Position numbers and translations under genes: made by a program
Part shown: positions 10,615-22,100 of the stretch, in pieces
Position numbering within the stretch: the first letter of the stretch is position 1
Layout: each line of letters starts with the position of its first letter
Notes under the pieces: model-generated
Seen by the model: the letters and a program-made list of their open reading frames with translations, nothing else
What the model was told of the DNA's origin: nothing
The model's database searches: none
Origin: Rosa chinensis
Taxonomy: Eukaryota > Streptophyta > Magnoliopsida > Rosales > Rosaceae
Reading direction: 5' to 3'
Assembly (NCBI RefSeq): GCF_002994745.2
Contig: NC_037094.1
Location: 25,149,001 to 25,213,000 of the forward strand
Length of the DNA: 64,000 nt

Positions 10615-11480
10615 GGGTAAATTCCTCCTATGGTACCTGAGGTATTGCTACTTGGACAGTTTGATACCTGATGTATTAAAGGGGACAGTTTGGTACCTGA
10701 AGTTAGACTCTGTTTGACACTTTGGTACTTCTGTTAATTTTTCTGTTAAATGTAAGGATAAAATTGACATTTAAAATATATGTATAAAAATATTATGAAA
10801 AAACATGAGTTTGTGGGTTGATTGCCGTTCTTCATAATTTTATATGTATGAATTAATGTTTATGAGTTATGTTGAAGGTGAAATATTCTAATTTTATGTT
10901 AAAGAAATATAATAATCAAATATTTTTTTTGTACTATTCTCTATGAATCCACTTATTTTTCCTCCTCTTCATAAACACAATGCGATGATATTATTTGGTA
11001 TTATTTTAGGTCTTCATCATTTTTTGGGTCATTTAGGAGAATATGAAAATGAATTAATGTTTTTGGGTTATGTTAAAGTTGACATAATTGAATTTTATGT
11101 TTAAAAAAATTTAGTTGTACGAGACTAGTTTCAATGGAGTACTCTCGTGGGTGTTCACTATATGATTACTATATTTCTTAAACATAAAATTCGAATATTT
11201 CACCTTCAACATAACCCATAAGCATTAATTCATACCTATAAAATTATGAAGAAAATCAACCCACAAACTCATGTTTTTTTATTATGTTTTTATACATATA
11301 TTCTAAATGTCAATTTTATTCTTACATTTAACAGAAAAATTAACAGAAGTACGAAAGTGTCAAACGAAGTCTAACTTCAAGTACCAAACTGTCCCCTTTA
11401 ATACATCAGGTATCAAACTGTCATCAGGTATCAAACTGTCCAAGTAGCAATACCTCAGGTACCATAGGAGGAATTTACCC
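10615..11480. mobile_element. Mutator-like foldback element, 866 bp
   Basis: Both ends begin GGGTAAATTCCTCCTATGG read inward, and the two arms stay complementary for roughly 300 bp each, leaving a central loop. It is flanked by the identical 9-bp duplication TTTGAAGAA (10606-10614 and 11481-11489), the duplication length of Mutator-like elements. The right arm carries an extra copy of an 18-bp word (ATCAGGTATCAAACTGTC) not in the left arm. No transposase frame is present, so mobility would depend on an enzyme from elsewhere. Transcription through it would give a long hairpin RNA. Confidence 0.92.
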
Positions 11481-11489
11481 TTTGAAGAA

Positions 11490-13139
11490 TTAATGTGTTA
11501 ATTACTTTCAAATTCAAGTCATGGTTCTTTTAAACAGTTTTCATTGGGAGGATAAAGCATTATCAAATTTGTATTGTCCAGACATATTATATAAAATAAT
11601 GGGACACTACATTATAGACCAAATTTCTATCACAAATGAGTTGGCCATTTTTTTTAAGACTAGAGTTGATATGAAGAATTCGTTAATACAGTCTCATTTT
11701 CTGGCTATGTTCAAGTTAATACATTATTTCTTTTCGATTTGTTGTTAGACCTGACGAAGTAAAACTTAAAAATTGATCGATCAAATATCTTCGCAAATGC
11801 ATGATCTATAAATAAAGCAAGAAAATCAAAAATTATAACAAGCAAAAGATTTGTGTCATAGTAGAGGAATCAAGTGCTAACATCGTAATCTTCATTTATT
11901 TCCACAACCTTTTTTAATTCTTTGTCAAATTTGGATTAACTTTGAAAGAATAATTAAACATTCACTCATTTTTGGTAGATCAATCACAAATTCTTCACAA
12001 TCACGTCTTCAAAATTAATATCTGTCCCTGTCCCGTAAACTTACCACCCATAAAAACAAACAAATTCAATGTATAAAAATGTCTATTTTCCTTCACGAGG
12101 GGCATTCTACAATAGCTGATCCTGCCATGCGAGTGCTGTAAGGATTGTGACCCTTGCTAAACACTCGAAATAAGACAACTACAGCTACAACTAACTGAGG
12201 GTTGGACCGTTGGATTATCACATTTAGTGGATGAATGAATTTAAGAGGGAGCTGACCACAGATTCACCAACTGGAAATTAATGGAATTATTATTGGGTGT
12301 GCATGTCAGAATCATCTGATAGTCCCAACCTTCAAAGTTGCAGAGTCCTTGAGATTCAACATTATATAGGGTCCCCCCAAAGACCCAGAAACAGAGTTAG
12401 TTGCACGGCAGACTTGTGAAGAATTAGATGCTCCAACCCACCAGTGGTCCAGTAGACCTTACAAACAAGAAGTTACAAGTGGGTAGAGGTCACATAGTCA
12501 AATTAGGCCATTAGGGTATTGCTTCAATCAGCCCATTGGACAAAATATTAAGAACATTCTGGTAATAATGAGGTTGGGTGGTCTGTTTATATAACTTGCC
12601 CAACAGTAGAGTATGAAAACAGTAAGTTTTCAATTTTGATAACAAAACAATAGAAAAAGTGAAAACCTGCAAGGGTTCTATCATGTACAAACCAAGTTAC
12701 AAATTAGAATAACGTTATAACACACTCATCCATATATGACTGCATCTTATACGAAGAGTCTACTTAGATTTAAGAAGAGTCTACTTAGATTTAAGATGTG
12801 ATGGCATGATGGGTTCTGGGTGCTTCCTGCTTAACATCCTGCGTAATACTTCAGCTTCTGATAAAAGTTAATTGGTGATGATCCATGACTCCATAACGAA
12901 ACTCGACCACATTTTTCTTTTTCAATATATTAGAGTCTAACGTATAGGCATATATATATATGTCTATACTGAAAATTGAATGATCCGGCTGTGATGGATA
13001 GTTGATTGATGTGCTAGCGAGTAGCGAGTAATGGATCTGTCTCAGTAATGTTCCGTCAGTGTTCTTGTGAGATATCATATTAAAGATAATGCACTAATAT
13101 TAGAAAGAAAAAGAAAAGAAAAAATACCATCATTGATCA
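11490..13139. other. intergenic, nothing recognised apart from a short tandem repeat
   Basis: No convincing gene. A 22-bp unit around GTCTACTTAGATTTAAG is tandemly duplicated at about 12756-12799. Confidence 0.5.
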
Positions 13140-13294
13140 TTTCATGCATGTTTGAAAGGAAATGTAGATCCATCAGTGATCAGTGTTTTTCGGTATCGAT
13201 CATTTTCAGAGAACAAGTATCACTGCAAGAGAAAGGAAATGTTCACCTAACAAATTTGAAGAGATGCCAAAACATTTGTACCAAATAACGTGCA

Positions 13295-13528
13295 GCAGTA
13301 GTATTGTGATAATAGTGATAGTACCAAAAGTGATACTGCAGCAGCAGATCGATGAATATATTGCTCATCATATCGAACAAGGGCCCCTCAGTTCCATGCA
13401 ATATTGCTTTTATCATCAATTCGATTATCTTCGAGTAATTGGTTTTGTTTGCCTAGACAGAAGTAGATGCTTTCTTCAGTGTGTTAATTGCTTCCTGTAA
13501 ATCTGTAATTGATCAAATACGTACATAA
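13295..13528. repeat. tandem repeat unit 1 (234 bp)
   Basis: Starts GCAGTAGTATTGTGATAATA and ends CGTACATAA. The adjacent unit repeats it almost exactly, indicating a recent unequal exchange or slippage. Confidence 0.9.
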
Positions 13529-13773
13529 GCAGTAGTATTGTGATAATAGTGATCGATATAGTACCAAAAGTGATACTGCAGCAGCAGATCGATGAATATA
13601 TTGCTCATCATATCGAACAAGGGCCCCCTCGATCAGTTCCATGCAATATTGCTTTTATCATCAATTCGATTATCTTCGAGTAATTGGTTTTGTTTGCCTA
13701 GACAGAAGTAGATGCTTTCTTCAGTGTGTTAATTGCTTCCTGTAAATCTGTAATTGATCAAATACGTACATAA
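13529..13773. repeat. tandem repeat unit 2 (245 bp)
   Basis: Direct continuation of unit 1 with the same start and end words. The extra 11 bases come from small insertions (CGAT after the first 26 bases; others around the GGGCCCCCTCGATC part). Confidence 0.9.
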
Positions 13774-14164
13774 ATACTGGGGTTTTGATGCACGTAGATA
13801 ACCAGAAACAAATTATGAAATGATACAATTCCATTAATTGGACTATTTTAGAGATCTATATGTATACCCCATAAATAAATGTATACTATATATGTTCATC
13901 ATTTTTTTTTTTTTTGTGGTCAACTATTATGTTTATCAGTTAGATCAGCTGATTCAGCTCCAGTATTGATAAGCTTCATCAGAAGAGGGGAAATGAACAA
14001 CTGAGAATGATTCTCGATCATCCAGGGTTATTCCATTTACTTTCGTAAACTCTTGTAGGAATTGGATGAGTAGGACCATTAGGAATCAAGAAATTGATCC
14101 TTCCAAAGAGAGAGAGCTTGCTGCAGCCAATGTTTGTTATGACTCGCGCGCACAGTACTACATT

Positions 14165-14625
14165 TATTTACATGCTGCATTAGTGTCTAAAAGGAAATGT
14201 CATCACTCACTGTTTCCTTATTATACATTGTGGGATCGATGAAAATATCATTACAAGAAAAAAGGAAATGTCGGCTTAACAAGGTAGACGAAGATGCCAA
14301 AACATTTGTACCAAAGAACGTGCAGGTTCTGAAAACAATGGATTACCAAATTTTATGCAGCAGCTAATTAATTTCTTTGTATTGTGAAGCTGTGATCGGT
14401 CCAATGGTGCATCATATCAAGGGTCCCCTTCTATACAATAACGCTTTTATCACTTCGATTATTTTTTTGGATGTGTTCATCATATTGAGTTCCAATTAAT
14501 TAGTAGACTGACCAACTCACTAACTTCCCAATTAGATCACCAATGCATGCATAAAGAAAGTTTAATAGATTGAGTTAACATGAAATTTGAGACTAGTACA
14601 AGAAGATATGATGATACGGGATATT
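14165..14625. repeat. duplicated segment, copy b
   Basis: Diverged relative of copy a and copy c, with the same order of words (ATTAGTGTCT, CTGTTTCCTTA, GATGCCAAAACATTTG, CATCATATCAAGGGTCCCC, AGATCACCAATGCATG, ACAAGAAGATATGA). It includes a 42-codon open frame (14239-14367) that is not preserved in the other copies. Confidence 0.7.
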
Positions 14626-14676
14626 TTACAATGCTCTAGAGCTACAAATCTCCCATAAATGATCCCTTAAAATGAC

Positions 14677-15077
14677 CGTAGAGAGTCCTTCAAATGAGGA
14701 TCACTTTAATAAGACTTACTAATCAACGGTTTGGGAAACCAACTTTTTGATTACATTACGATAAATCAACCTTTAGATGTTTATGTATGCACGAGTAGAT
14801 CATTTTTGAAAATTTTTGTCTAAATTGCTAATCATTAAGGTACCGAACTAGATCAAATCAATGGACGAAAAAAATGAGTCAAACATGAATCGTTCATGTT
14901 CATAACTGATAAATCACTATTATGAATGCCTTAATGATTTTCAATTTTGTTGAAAAATTGCATAAATGATCTACACATGAATATCTAAACATCTAATGGT
15001 TAATTTGTGAAAATGTGATTGAAAAGTGGGTCTCACAATAAAGTCCTTAACTACTCCTCATTAGAAGCTCTCCCTAT
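14677..15077. mobile_element. foldback element 1 of three
   Basis: Left part (AGTCCTTCAAATGAGGATCA...) and right part (...CTCATTAGAAGCTCTCCC) are imperfect inverted copies, as are the inner words CGAGTAGATCATTTTTGAAA and ATTGCATAAATGATCTAC. The centre around 14905-14930 is the fold point. It shares arm words with elements 2 and 3 immediately downstream. No coding capacity. Confidence 0.7.
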
Positions 15078-15078
15078 A

Positions 15079-15467
15079 TACTGAGGGATCCATTTTTTTT
15101 GGCACTTTTAAGGGATCCTTTATTAGACCAACTTTTCAATCACATATTGGGATCTCGATTATTTAGTTTTTACTTCTATATGAGTAGATCACTTATGCAA
15201 ATTTTCAGCCAAAATTGATGATTGTTAAGACATTCATAACTGTTATTTACAATTATAAGCATGAACGTTTCAGTTGAACAAATTTGGCTCGTTTATTGAT
15301 TTAACTAGTTCGATACCTTAAAGGTCATTAATTTAGCTAAAAATTTGCATATCTACTCATATAGACCTAAGAATTGAACTGTCAATATCCTAATATGTGA
15401 TTGAAAAATTGGCCTAATAAGCAATCCCCTAAAATGACCAAAAAAAAGAATCTCTCACTAAAGGTTT
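15079..15467. mobile_element. foldback element 2 of three
   Basis: Ends (TTTTTTGGCACTTTTAAGGG / CCCCTAAAATGACCAAAAAA) and inner words (GACCAACTTTTCAATCACAT / ATGTGATTGAAAAATTGGCC) are inverted partners. The internal word ATGAGTAGATCACTTATGCA is shared with elements 1 and 3. Confidence 0.75.
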
Positions 15468-15670
15468 AAGGGTATCTGTTCATTTAATCAGCCATGGCTC
15501 GCAAAAAGATAAATTCTTTTATTTAGTCAGTGTAGCGTGATGGCCTCTATGTACAACATGATTACAATTTGCAATGCACCGGCCCCAAATTCGAGTTACC
15601 TTATTGGAACATGATAAGGTGTTAAATTTAACTTGCTATATATCATATATATTGTATGAGGAGCGCTTTA

Positions 15671-16036
15671 GAGCTAACTGGTTAGTTTATTAATATGAAA
15701 CTAATTGGCTTTTAGACTAACTTTTTTTGTCACATATCAACATCTCTCCTGTTTAGTTTTTAGGTCCCTATGAGTAGATCAATTCTGTAAATTTTCAGCC
15801 AAATTGATCATCATTTGGGAATTCATGATCATGATTTACTAATTATCAACACGAAGGATTCAGATTGAACATATTCGATTCGTCCATTGATTTGATCTAG
15901 TTCAGTACACAAACGATCATCAATTTAGTTGAAAATTTGCATAAATGATCTACTCGTAGGGACCTAAAAACTGAAAGGTGGAGATGCCGATATGTGACGG
16001 AAAAATTGATCTAAAAGCCAGTTAGCTTTAGAGCTA
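15671..16036. mobile_element. foldback element 3 of three
   Basis: Terminal GAGCTAACTGG pairs with CCAGTTAGCTTTAGAGC. The arms match well, including ATGAGTAGATCAATTCTGTA against TGCATAAATGATCTACTC. It is followed by an AT microsatellite (16037-16060). It is the best-preserved of the three related hairpins. Confidence 0.8.
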
Positions 16037-16401
16037 TATATATATATATATATATATTATACAGTTTTTATCGACAATTTAATATATCTGTTATTATTGA
16101 CAAAATAATAAAAAGGGTGTCGGTCAATGAAATGACAATGATTTAGCTGGTCTACTTGATTTGGCATTACCATAATTCACCTCATTTTATGGCCCTACAC
16201 ATGTAAAAAACTGTTGGGATCGACAAATTGATGAGCGTCGTTAAATTATAAAAAGGCAATTCACATGGATAGTATAAATATGTGGCGCTCAATTAAACCA
16301 TTTGCGGTGGTTTCATTTATCTGGTCAAGTTGCATGCATGTGAACAAAGTCTTAAACGAGCAAAGTGGTTGAGGCATTCTCTAGATGACTCATGAAGGTA
16401 A

Positions 16402-16651
16402 GAGCAAATCCATCTGTTGAGGTTGGCAAGTCAATACTGTTCACTGATTTTTGCCTTTTATTTCCACTATCTAGGTTGGCTAGTCATATATTGTTCACAA
16501 AAGGTCACTCTAGGTCACTTTCTTGACCTGCCAACTGACATTTAGTGATCATTTGTGAACAGTATTTGACCAGCCAACTTAGATGGTGGAAATGAAAGGC
16601 AAAAAATAGTGAACAGTATTGACCTGTGAACCTCAACGGGTGGACTTGCTC
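16402..16651. mobile_element. Harbinger/Tourist-type MITE, 250 bp
   Basis: Begins GAGCAAATCCATCTGTTGAG and ends with its inverted partner finishing GGACTTGCTC, with arms complementary over about 100 bp. Flanked by the 3-bp duplication TAA on both sides (16399-16401, 16652-16654), as for PIF/Harbinger elements. The same GAGCAAGTYCACC ends recur at 48872, 49087, 52057 and 52610. Confidence 0.88.
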
Positions 16652-16654
16652 TAA

Positions 16655-17564
16655 TAGTATGTTTAGACTTTAGAGGGGTTGAAAACTTAACCCAAATTTA
16701 AGAAAAGTAGAACTCAAGCACTTTCAAAGACTTATGATTGGTTTACTGCAATTTAGTACTTTTTTTTTTTTTGGTGAAAAATAAACTTCATAAACACACC
16801 CCCCCCCGACCCCGAAGGGGAAGGACTGAGAAAGCCTAGAAAAACTACAAGGGAAAAGCAACGCTCAAACCTGAATCAAACAATGAAACAGGGCAAAGAG
16901 CAATGCTCAATTTTGAACATTTCGCTCAACCTAGTAGGGAAATTTCTCAAAATAAGTTATTCAAGAAATTGATTACCATTCTGATCTGTTAAGAATCTCA
17001 AAAAAATAAAAATTAGTACCATATTTAAAATAGCTATACATCTCATATATCTTACATGTATGAAGTAGCAGATTATCAAGGGATTTATGGTTATGATATG
17101 GTTTTGCAAAATTTGTGATATAGACCTTTTCATATCAGTAGAGATCAGAATGGACTTGCTTCATTGTATAAGATAGCTTGTTTTAGAAAGGAAAAATAAA
17201 TAAATAAATAAATAAATAAAACCTGTTATTTGTGTTCATTCTAAAGAAATGTTAATGGTCAGGTCATCCTATCCCTGCTTATTAAATGACCATCAAGGAG
17301 TTGTGAATTTGTGATCACCACATCACGAGAGTTATATTTAACGAAAGTGTATTGTATTTCTGCTCAGGGCACATTGGCACATCGAACAACACTAGATAAT
17401 TAAGGGCTAAAACTTTTTATTTTTTCTCTAATGTGTCTAAGATGGCCTCGCATGCATCTTCGGTATAAGAATACAGATGCAAGATGCTCACTGCAATGTC
17501 TCAATGAGACGTCAGTTGGGATCTGAGGTGCTTAACTAGTAAGCTGCTAGCTAGTGTTTAGTAT
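16655..17564. other. intergenic with a LINE 3' end and a TAAA microsatellite
   Basis: 16760-16900 reads on the minus strand as a LINE 3' terminus running into a poly-A tail (poly-T at 16760-16773) with CCCCTTCGGGGTCGGGGG just before it. A (TAAA)n run lies at about 17196-17220. No gene seen. Confidence 0.4.
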
Positions 17565-17573
17565 TAAAAAATA

Positions 17574-18108
17574 TGGTTAAATACTGTTTACTCCCTAAAC
17601 TTTCAGGGAAAAAACAATTCAGTTCATTCATTTTCAATTTCACACGTTTACTCCCTCATCTCTCAATTTTGGACCAATAGGTCCAATTTGTTATTCTCTG
17701 ACCAAAAATGTCTATTCTACCCTCAAATTTTTTAATTAATTAATTATTTTTTTGAAAAGATTTTTTCTCTTTTGTTTTTTTTTTTTTTCTTTTTTTGATT
17801 GAGCAGATGAAGAGAGGTTTTGTGTTTCGGATTGATTTGGTCGCTTTAGAAATTTTGATGTTGAAGGAGAAGAGAGGTGGAAGAAGAAGAGATAAACAGA
17901 AAAGGAAAAAAAAAAGATAAAAATAAATAAATTAAGAAAAAGAAAAAAGATAAACTGAGGGTATAATAGACATTTTAATAAAGTTTTTTGACGGAATGGA
18001 TCTAATGGTTCAAAATTGAGAGATGAGGGAGTAAACATATGAAATTGAAAAGGCAGGGATTGAACTGTTTTTTCCCTGAAAGTTCAGAGAGTAAATAGTA
18101 TTTAACCC
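17574..18108. mobile_element. Mutator-like foldback element, 535 bp
   Basis: Ends TGGTTAAATACTGTTTACTC and the inverted GAGTAAATAGTATTTAACCC. Inner arms keep matching (CTCATCTCTCAATTTTG against CAAAATTGAGAGATGAG) for about 140 bp. Identical 9-bp duplications TAAAAAATA flank it (17565-17573 and 18109-18117). The middle is purine/pyrimidine-rich filler with no transposase. Confidence 0.9.
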
Positions 18109-18894
18109 TAAAAAATAAATAAAAAATACACACTTGCATGTTACTTGACCTCCTCGATCAGAACGGTTTACAGAAGTTGGTGAGAGACATGTTCAATAAG
18201 CTAAGAAGCTACAATTGCTGATCAAATAACCACCAGCCTCTGTCCATATCGCACGATGGTGCTTGTCATTTTTTCTTTTATGTTTAATCAGACAAAGTTG
18301 CACGGGTAAGGCTATAGTATGTTAATATTTTTAATACATCAATTATTTTTACCACTTTATTGATGACTCATTTTACCACTTGAGAATTCATGTGGTAACT
18401 AATAAAATTTATCACTCATGTTACCACTTTGAGGATTAATATTACTATTTTGAGAACGGGGAATGCTAGCAATCTTCCCCATCTACCTTTCTCTTCTAAC
18501 ATTTCCCACTTATTGTCTGCCAAGTGTCTTCTAACTTCACTCAATCCTATACATTTAATGCTGTGAAAATTAATTTTTCTTTCTTCCCAATTTACCCATA
18601 ATTAATGCAATAACTTCTTTTTTATTCTCTCTCTCTGCTCCCCTCGTCAGTCTCTTTCTATTGTGTTTTCCTTTACACCAAACAAAATACTAATATCATC
18701 ATATCAATCTAAAAAATAAAACCAACCCAGAAATTCATTAGGCAAAATTTAGCTTATTAAACCCAGAAATTCCTATTTAACCTATTAGCTGAAAAATTTT
18801 TCATTAGCTCTTGCATCCACCGTCATCTATCTTCCCTTCCTTCTAATTCACTCGCTCAACTCAATCCCTTCCCCGATCAGCATAACCTGTAGCC

Positions 18895-19140
18895 TAGGCC
18901 TCATCATGGGCAGGGCTAAGGCCAGCCCTACCCTAAAATTTAGGGCTCAGGGTAGGGTCGGGTCGGGCCGGGCTTTGACTAAGTCAACGAAACTTAGGGC
19001 CGGAGCCTCAAAATGCAAACCCTTACCCTCCCTTAAGGCCCATTATGCAAGGGCCAAAAGGGCCGGGCCGGGCCAGCCTTTTCGAATAGGGTCGAGCCGG
19101 GCTCTTGTCTAACTCACATAAAACCAAATTTTGCTACCTA

Positions 19141-19172
<32 letters not shown>

Positions 19173-22100
19173 TCACTGAATACTGTAATATTACAGAAAC
19201 TGAGTTGATACAAATAATTACAAATCCCACAAAACTCAAGTCTCAAACTCACATTCTCAGTTCCTCTCAGTCTCACTAATTGATTGCACTGAGGTACTAA
19301 GCCACTAAGGCTACAAAAACTACAAAAATTGATTTGATACAAGAACTGATGAAGTCCTCATCAATTCCCAAAAACGTTGTAATGCTTGATACAAAAATTG
19401 TATCAATCCCAAAAAGTTGCAAAGGTTTGCTGTTTGCACAATCAAGTCTTCACCAAACAAAGAACCTGCACAAAAACATATAAATAATTTAGAAACTGGA
19501 CATATATTTCAGTTCACACAAACAAAACATACCAATTGGACACATAAACAAAACACATACATATATATACATATTGAGTGATTTAACAAAGACTGAAAAT
19601 AAAGCACAACAGTCACACACACACACATATTCAGTGATTTTGCCTGTTGCTAAGTTGCCTTATAGAAACTTTTTAAAGTGTAAGTTACTCAAATAATCAA
19701 TACAACACATCACCAAATCAACAAACTGAACGGAAATGAGAGATTACCTCACCTAGTGGCCAGTGGGTTTATAGAATTATTCATCAAGAACAGCCGGAAC
19801 CCAACTCGCGTTAAGGAAGAACCGTGAGATTTAGCGAGACAGAGAGAGATTCAGGCCCTCAGCTCACCTCACAAGCTTGATCCGACTCGTCGCGTCAAGG
19901 AACCTGAGAATTATACTCAAGCCCTTAGCTCGCCTCACAAGATCCTGGATCTTGGATCCATTGCAAGCTCCCCACAGTCGACGTCAACAAACTGAACGGT
20001 TCTCGATCTTCCATCCGTTGCAAGCTCCCAACAGCCAACATCACAGCCTCAGATCGCCTTACATCTACTCCACCTTGATCCGACTCGTCGCAAGCTCGCC
20101 TCGTGTCTACGGGATACTGGGATAGTGTATGGCTGTCTGCCGTAAGTGGTGGCTGAGAGAGGTGGTCTGGACTCTGATGAAGGAACAGCGGTCAGCGGGT
20201 TTGAGCCTTTGAGAGAGAGGCGGCCTGTGTGAGACTCGATAGTGGGATTGTGGAAATGTGGGATAGTGTCGGCAGAGTCTAGGTTTTGCTTTTGGACTTG
20301 GATAGTTGGGCTTCATACCTTCAGCCTTTAGGCCTTAAAACACACAGACTCGATTTAGATTGACAGATTCAAATAAATTCATCAAAACTCCCATAGTTTC
20401 TTAAACATGTAATATTGTAATAGAAAATAACAAAAAAATAATATTAAATTTTAGGGTCGGGTTAGGGTAGGGTCGGGCCGTAGGTGTGAACTCCGGTAAT
20501 TTTGTTTAGTTACTTTGAATTTTCTCAAGCTTTGGTTTCGAAATTTATTTATGAGAATTTAGGTTCAACCTAGTTTCGGTTAGGTATGAACTTTTCGGTT
20601 AAGTTCGGAATTAATGGTTCTCGTTGGGCTTTAGTAAACTAGTACCAGTTGGGCCTGTAGAAGATTTGAGTCAGCCCATGTTGGTAAACGTAGAGAAGGA
20701 GTTTAATTGGAACAATAGCCAACTTAAGAGTGCATGAGATAGTTGAGGTGGGTATCTGAAATTGGAACACATTAGCCTTGGTCAGTCACGCGTCTACACC
20801 TCCTGCCTACAACGCTCACCACCTTACTGACAGCCTTCTCTACCTATATCTCTAGATTTTTCCGTCACTTGCATGCAAACCATCCTCAAAAGTCAGAACC
20901 ACAGATTACACCCACTAATCTCATCTACATCCACCCAAAACCCAAATCACGTTTCTTACCCAACCTTGCCAAGAATGGAGAAATCAACCATGGCAACGGG
21001 TTAGAAGTCACTGAAGTCCCCATCTCCTTCTGCTGCTAGTGTAGAAGCTTGGCTTTGGAAATTAGATTGAGATCAGTTCACTCCTAAGGTAATCCCAACC
21101 CATCCTTGGTATTCAATTGGTAATTTTGATTTGATTATAAGGTTGGGAAATTGATAGTTCTTCTTAAATCAAGGTTTGGAATTGAAAAAGAGTAGAGAAT
21201 TGGAGCTGGAGTGATCGAAAGCTTTTGTCAGTTAAAAGATGGAATTGGGCAGTACATAAATCGAAGAAGAAGGATTTTGGGTGAAGGCTACTTGACTGGG
21301 TATTGATCAAATTGAGGTAATTCTTGGGTATAATTATAATTAAAGTAGAAATCTGGTAAGGTTTTAGTGGTGGTGTAGGTCACTATAATTGATTAATAAA
21401 GGATCTTTGGAATATGTTCTATGAAAGGTAACGTCTGGCAAGATTAGTCAATGGTTTGGTCTTGGTATATGTATATTTATATACATAATTGTGTGTTGTG
21501 GGAGCCAAAGTGATGGATGTGATTGTTGGGTATAATTGTCTTATTCTAGAGTAAGTTGCAGATTCGGTTGAGTTTGGCAGAAGTTAAAGGTTTGGTTTGG
21601 CCTTGTGGAAATTAGTTGTTCGCTCGAACTATTTACATGACTTAGGATTGGTCGAAATTGGTATATAGGTGAAGGATAAATTATCTGTTCTAAGGAAGTT
21701 ACTAACTTAGAATTGTTGGGTTTAGGATTCCAGTGACCAAGGCTTAACCAACGACGGTGATAGCTCGGAGATTGTCTAAGCACGGATTCCAGGTAGGGGG
21801 GACTCACCTACGCCTCGCTAGAGTTTTCTTTACATATTCGTTTTAAGTATTGCATGACTTATGCACGGTTTCGGTATGTTTTATTTATTTTATTTCTATT
21901 TTCTACTTTATTTTATTTTATTTTATCGGCACGGAAATAACTATTAACGTGTCGGGGCCGTGCTATACGGTCAAGTAAGTTAGATGACTTGAGAGCGAAG
22001 GGTGGCTCTGACTTCCTTGAGTTTGATCCCCAAAACCTCCGGAGGGTTAGTTACGCCGGTCGTTCGGGTATTCTGATCATAATGACGGGCCCGGTACGTG

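Larger units (their letters stand above)
13140..13773. repeat. duplicated segment, copy a, containing a tandem duplication
   Basis: This stretch is related to 14165-14625 (copy b) and 23960-25470 (copy c): shared words include GATGCCAAAACATTTGTACC, then a CTGCAGC-rich part, a CATCATATC...AAGGG(C/T)CCC part and a GCTTTTATCA part, in the same order. Within copy a, 13295-13528 and 13529-13773 are near-identical tandem repeats (234 and 245 bp), differing mainly by small insertions such as CGAT. Function is unknown. Frames are not kept between the copies, so it is probably not coding. Confidence 0.8.

Noticed and set aside
14239..14367. 42-codon frame in duplicated segment copy b
   Set aside because: In copies a and c the same region has indels that change the frame, so there is no sign of coding selection.
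15526..15650. Possible second SINE head (TGTAGCGTGATGGCC ... ATTCGAGTTACC)
   Set aside because: The A- and B-box likenesses are weak and there is no poly-A tail or duplication.
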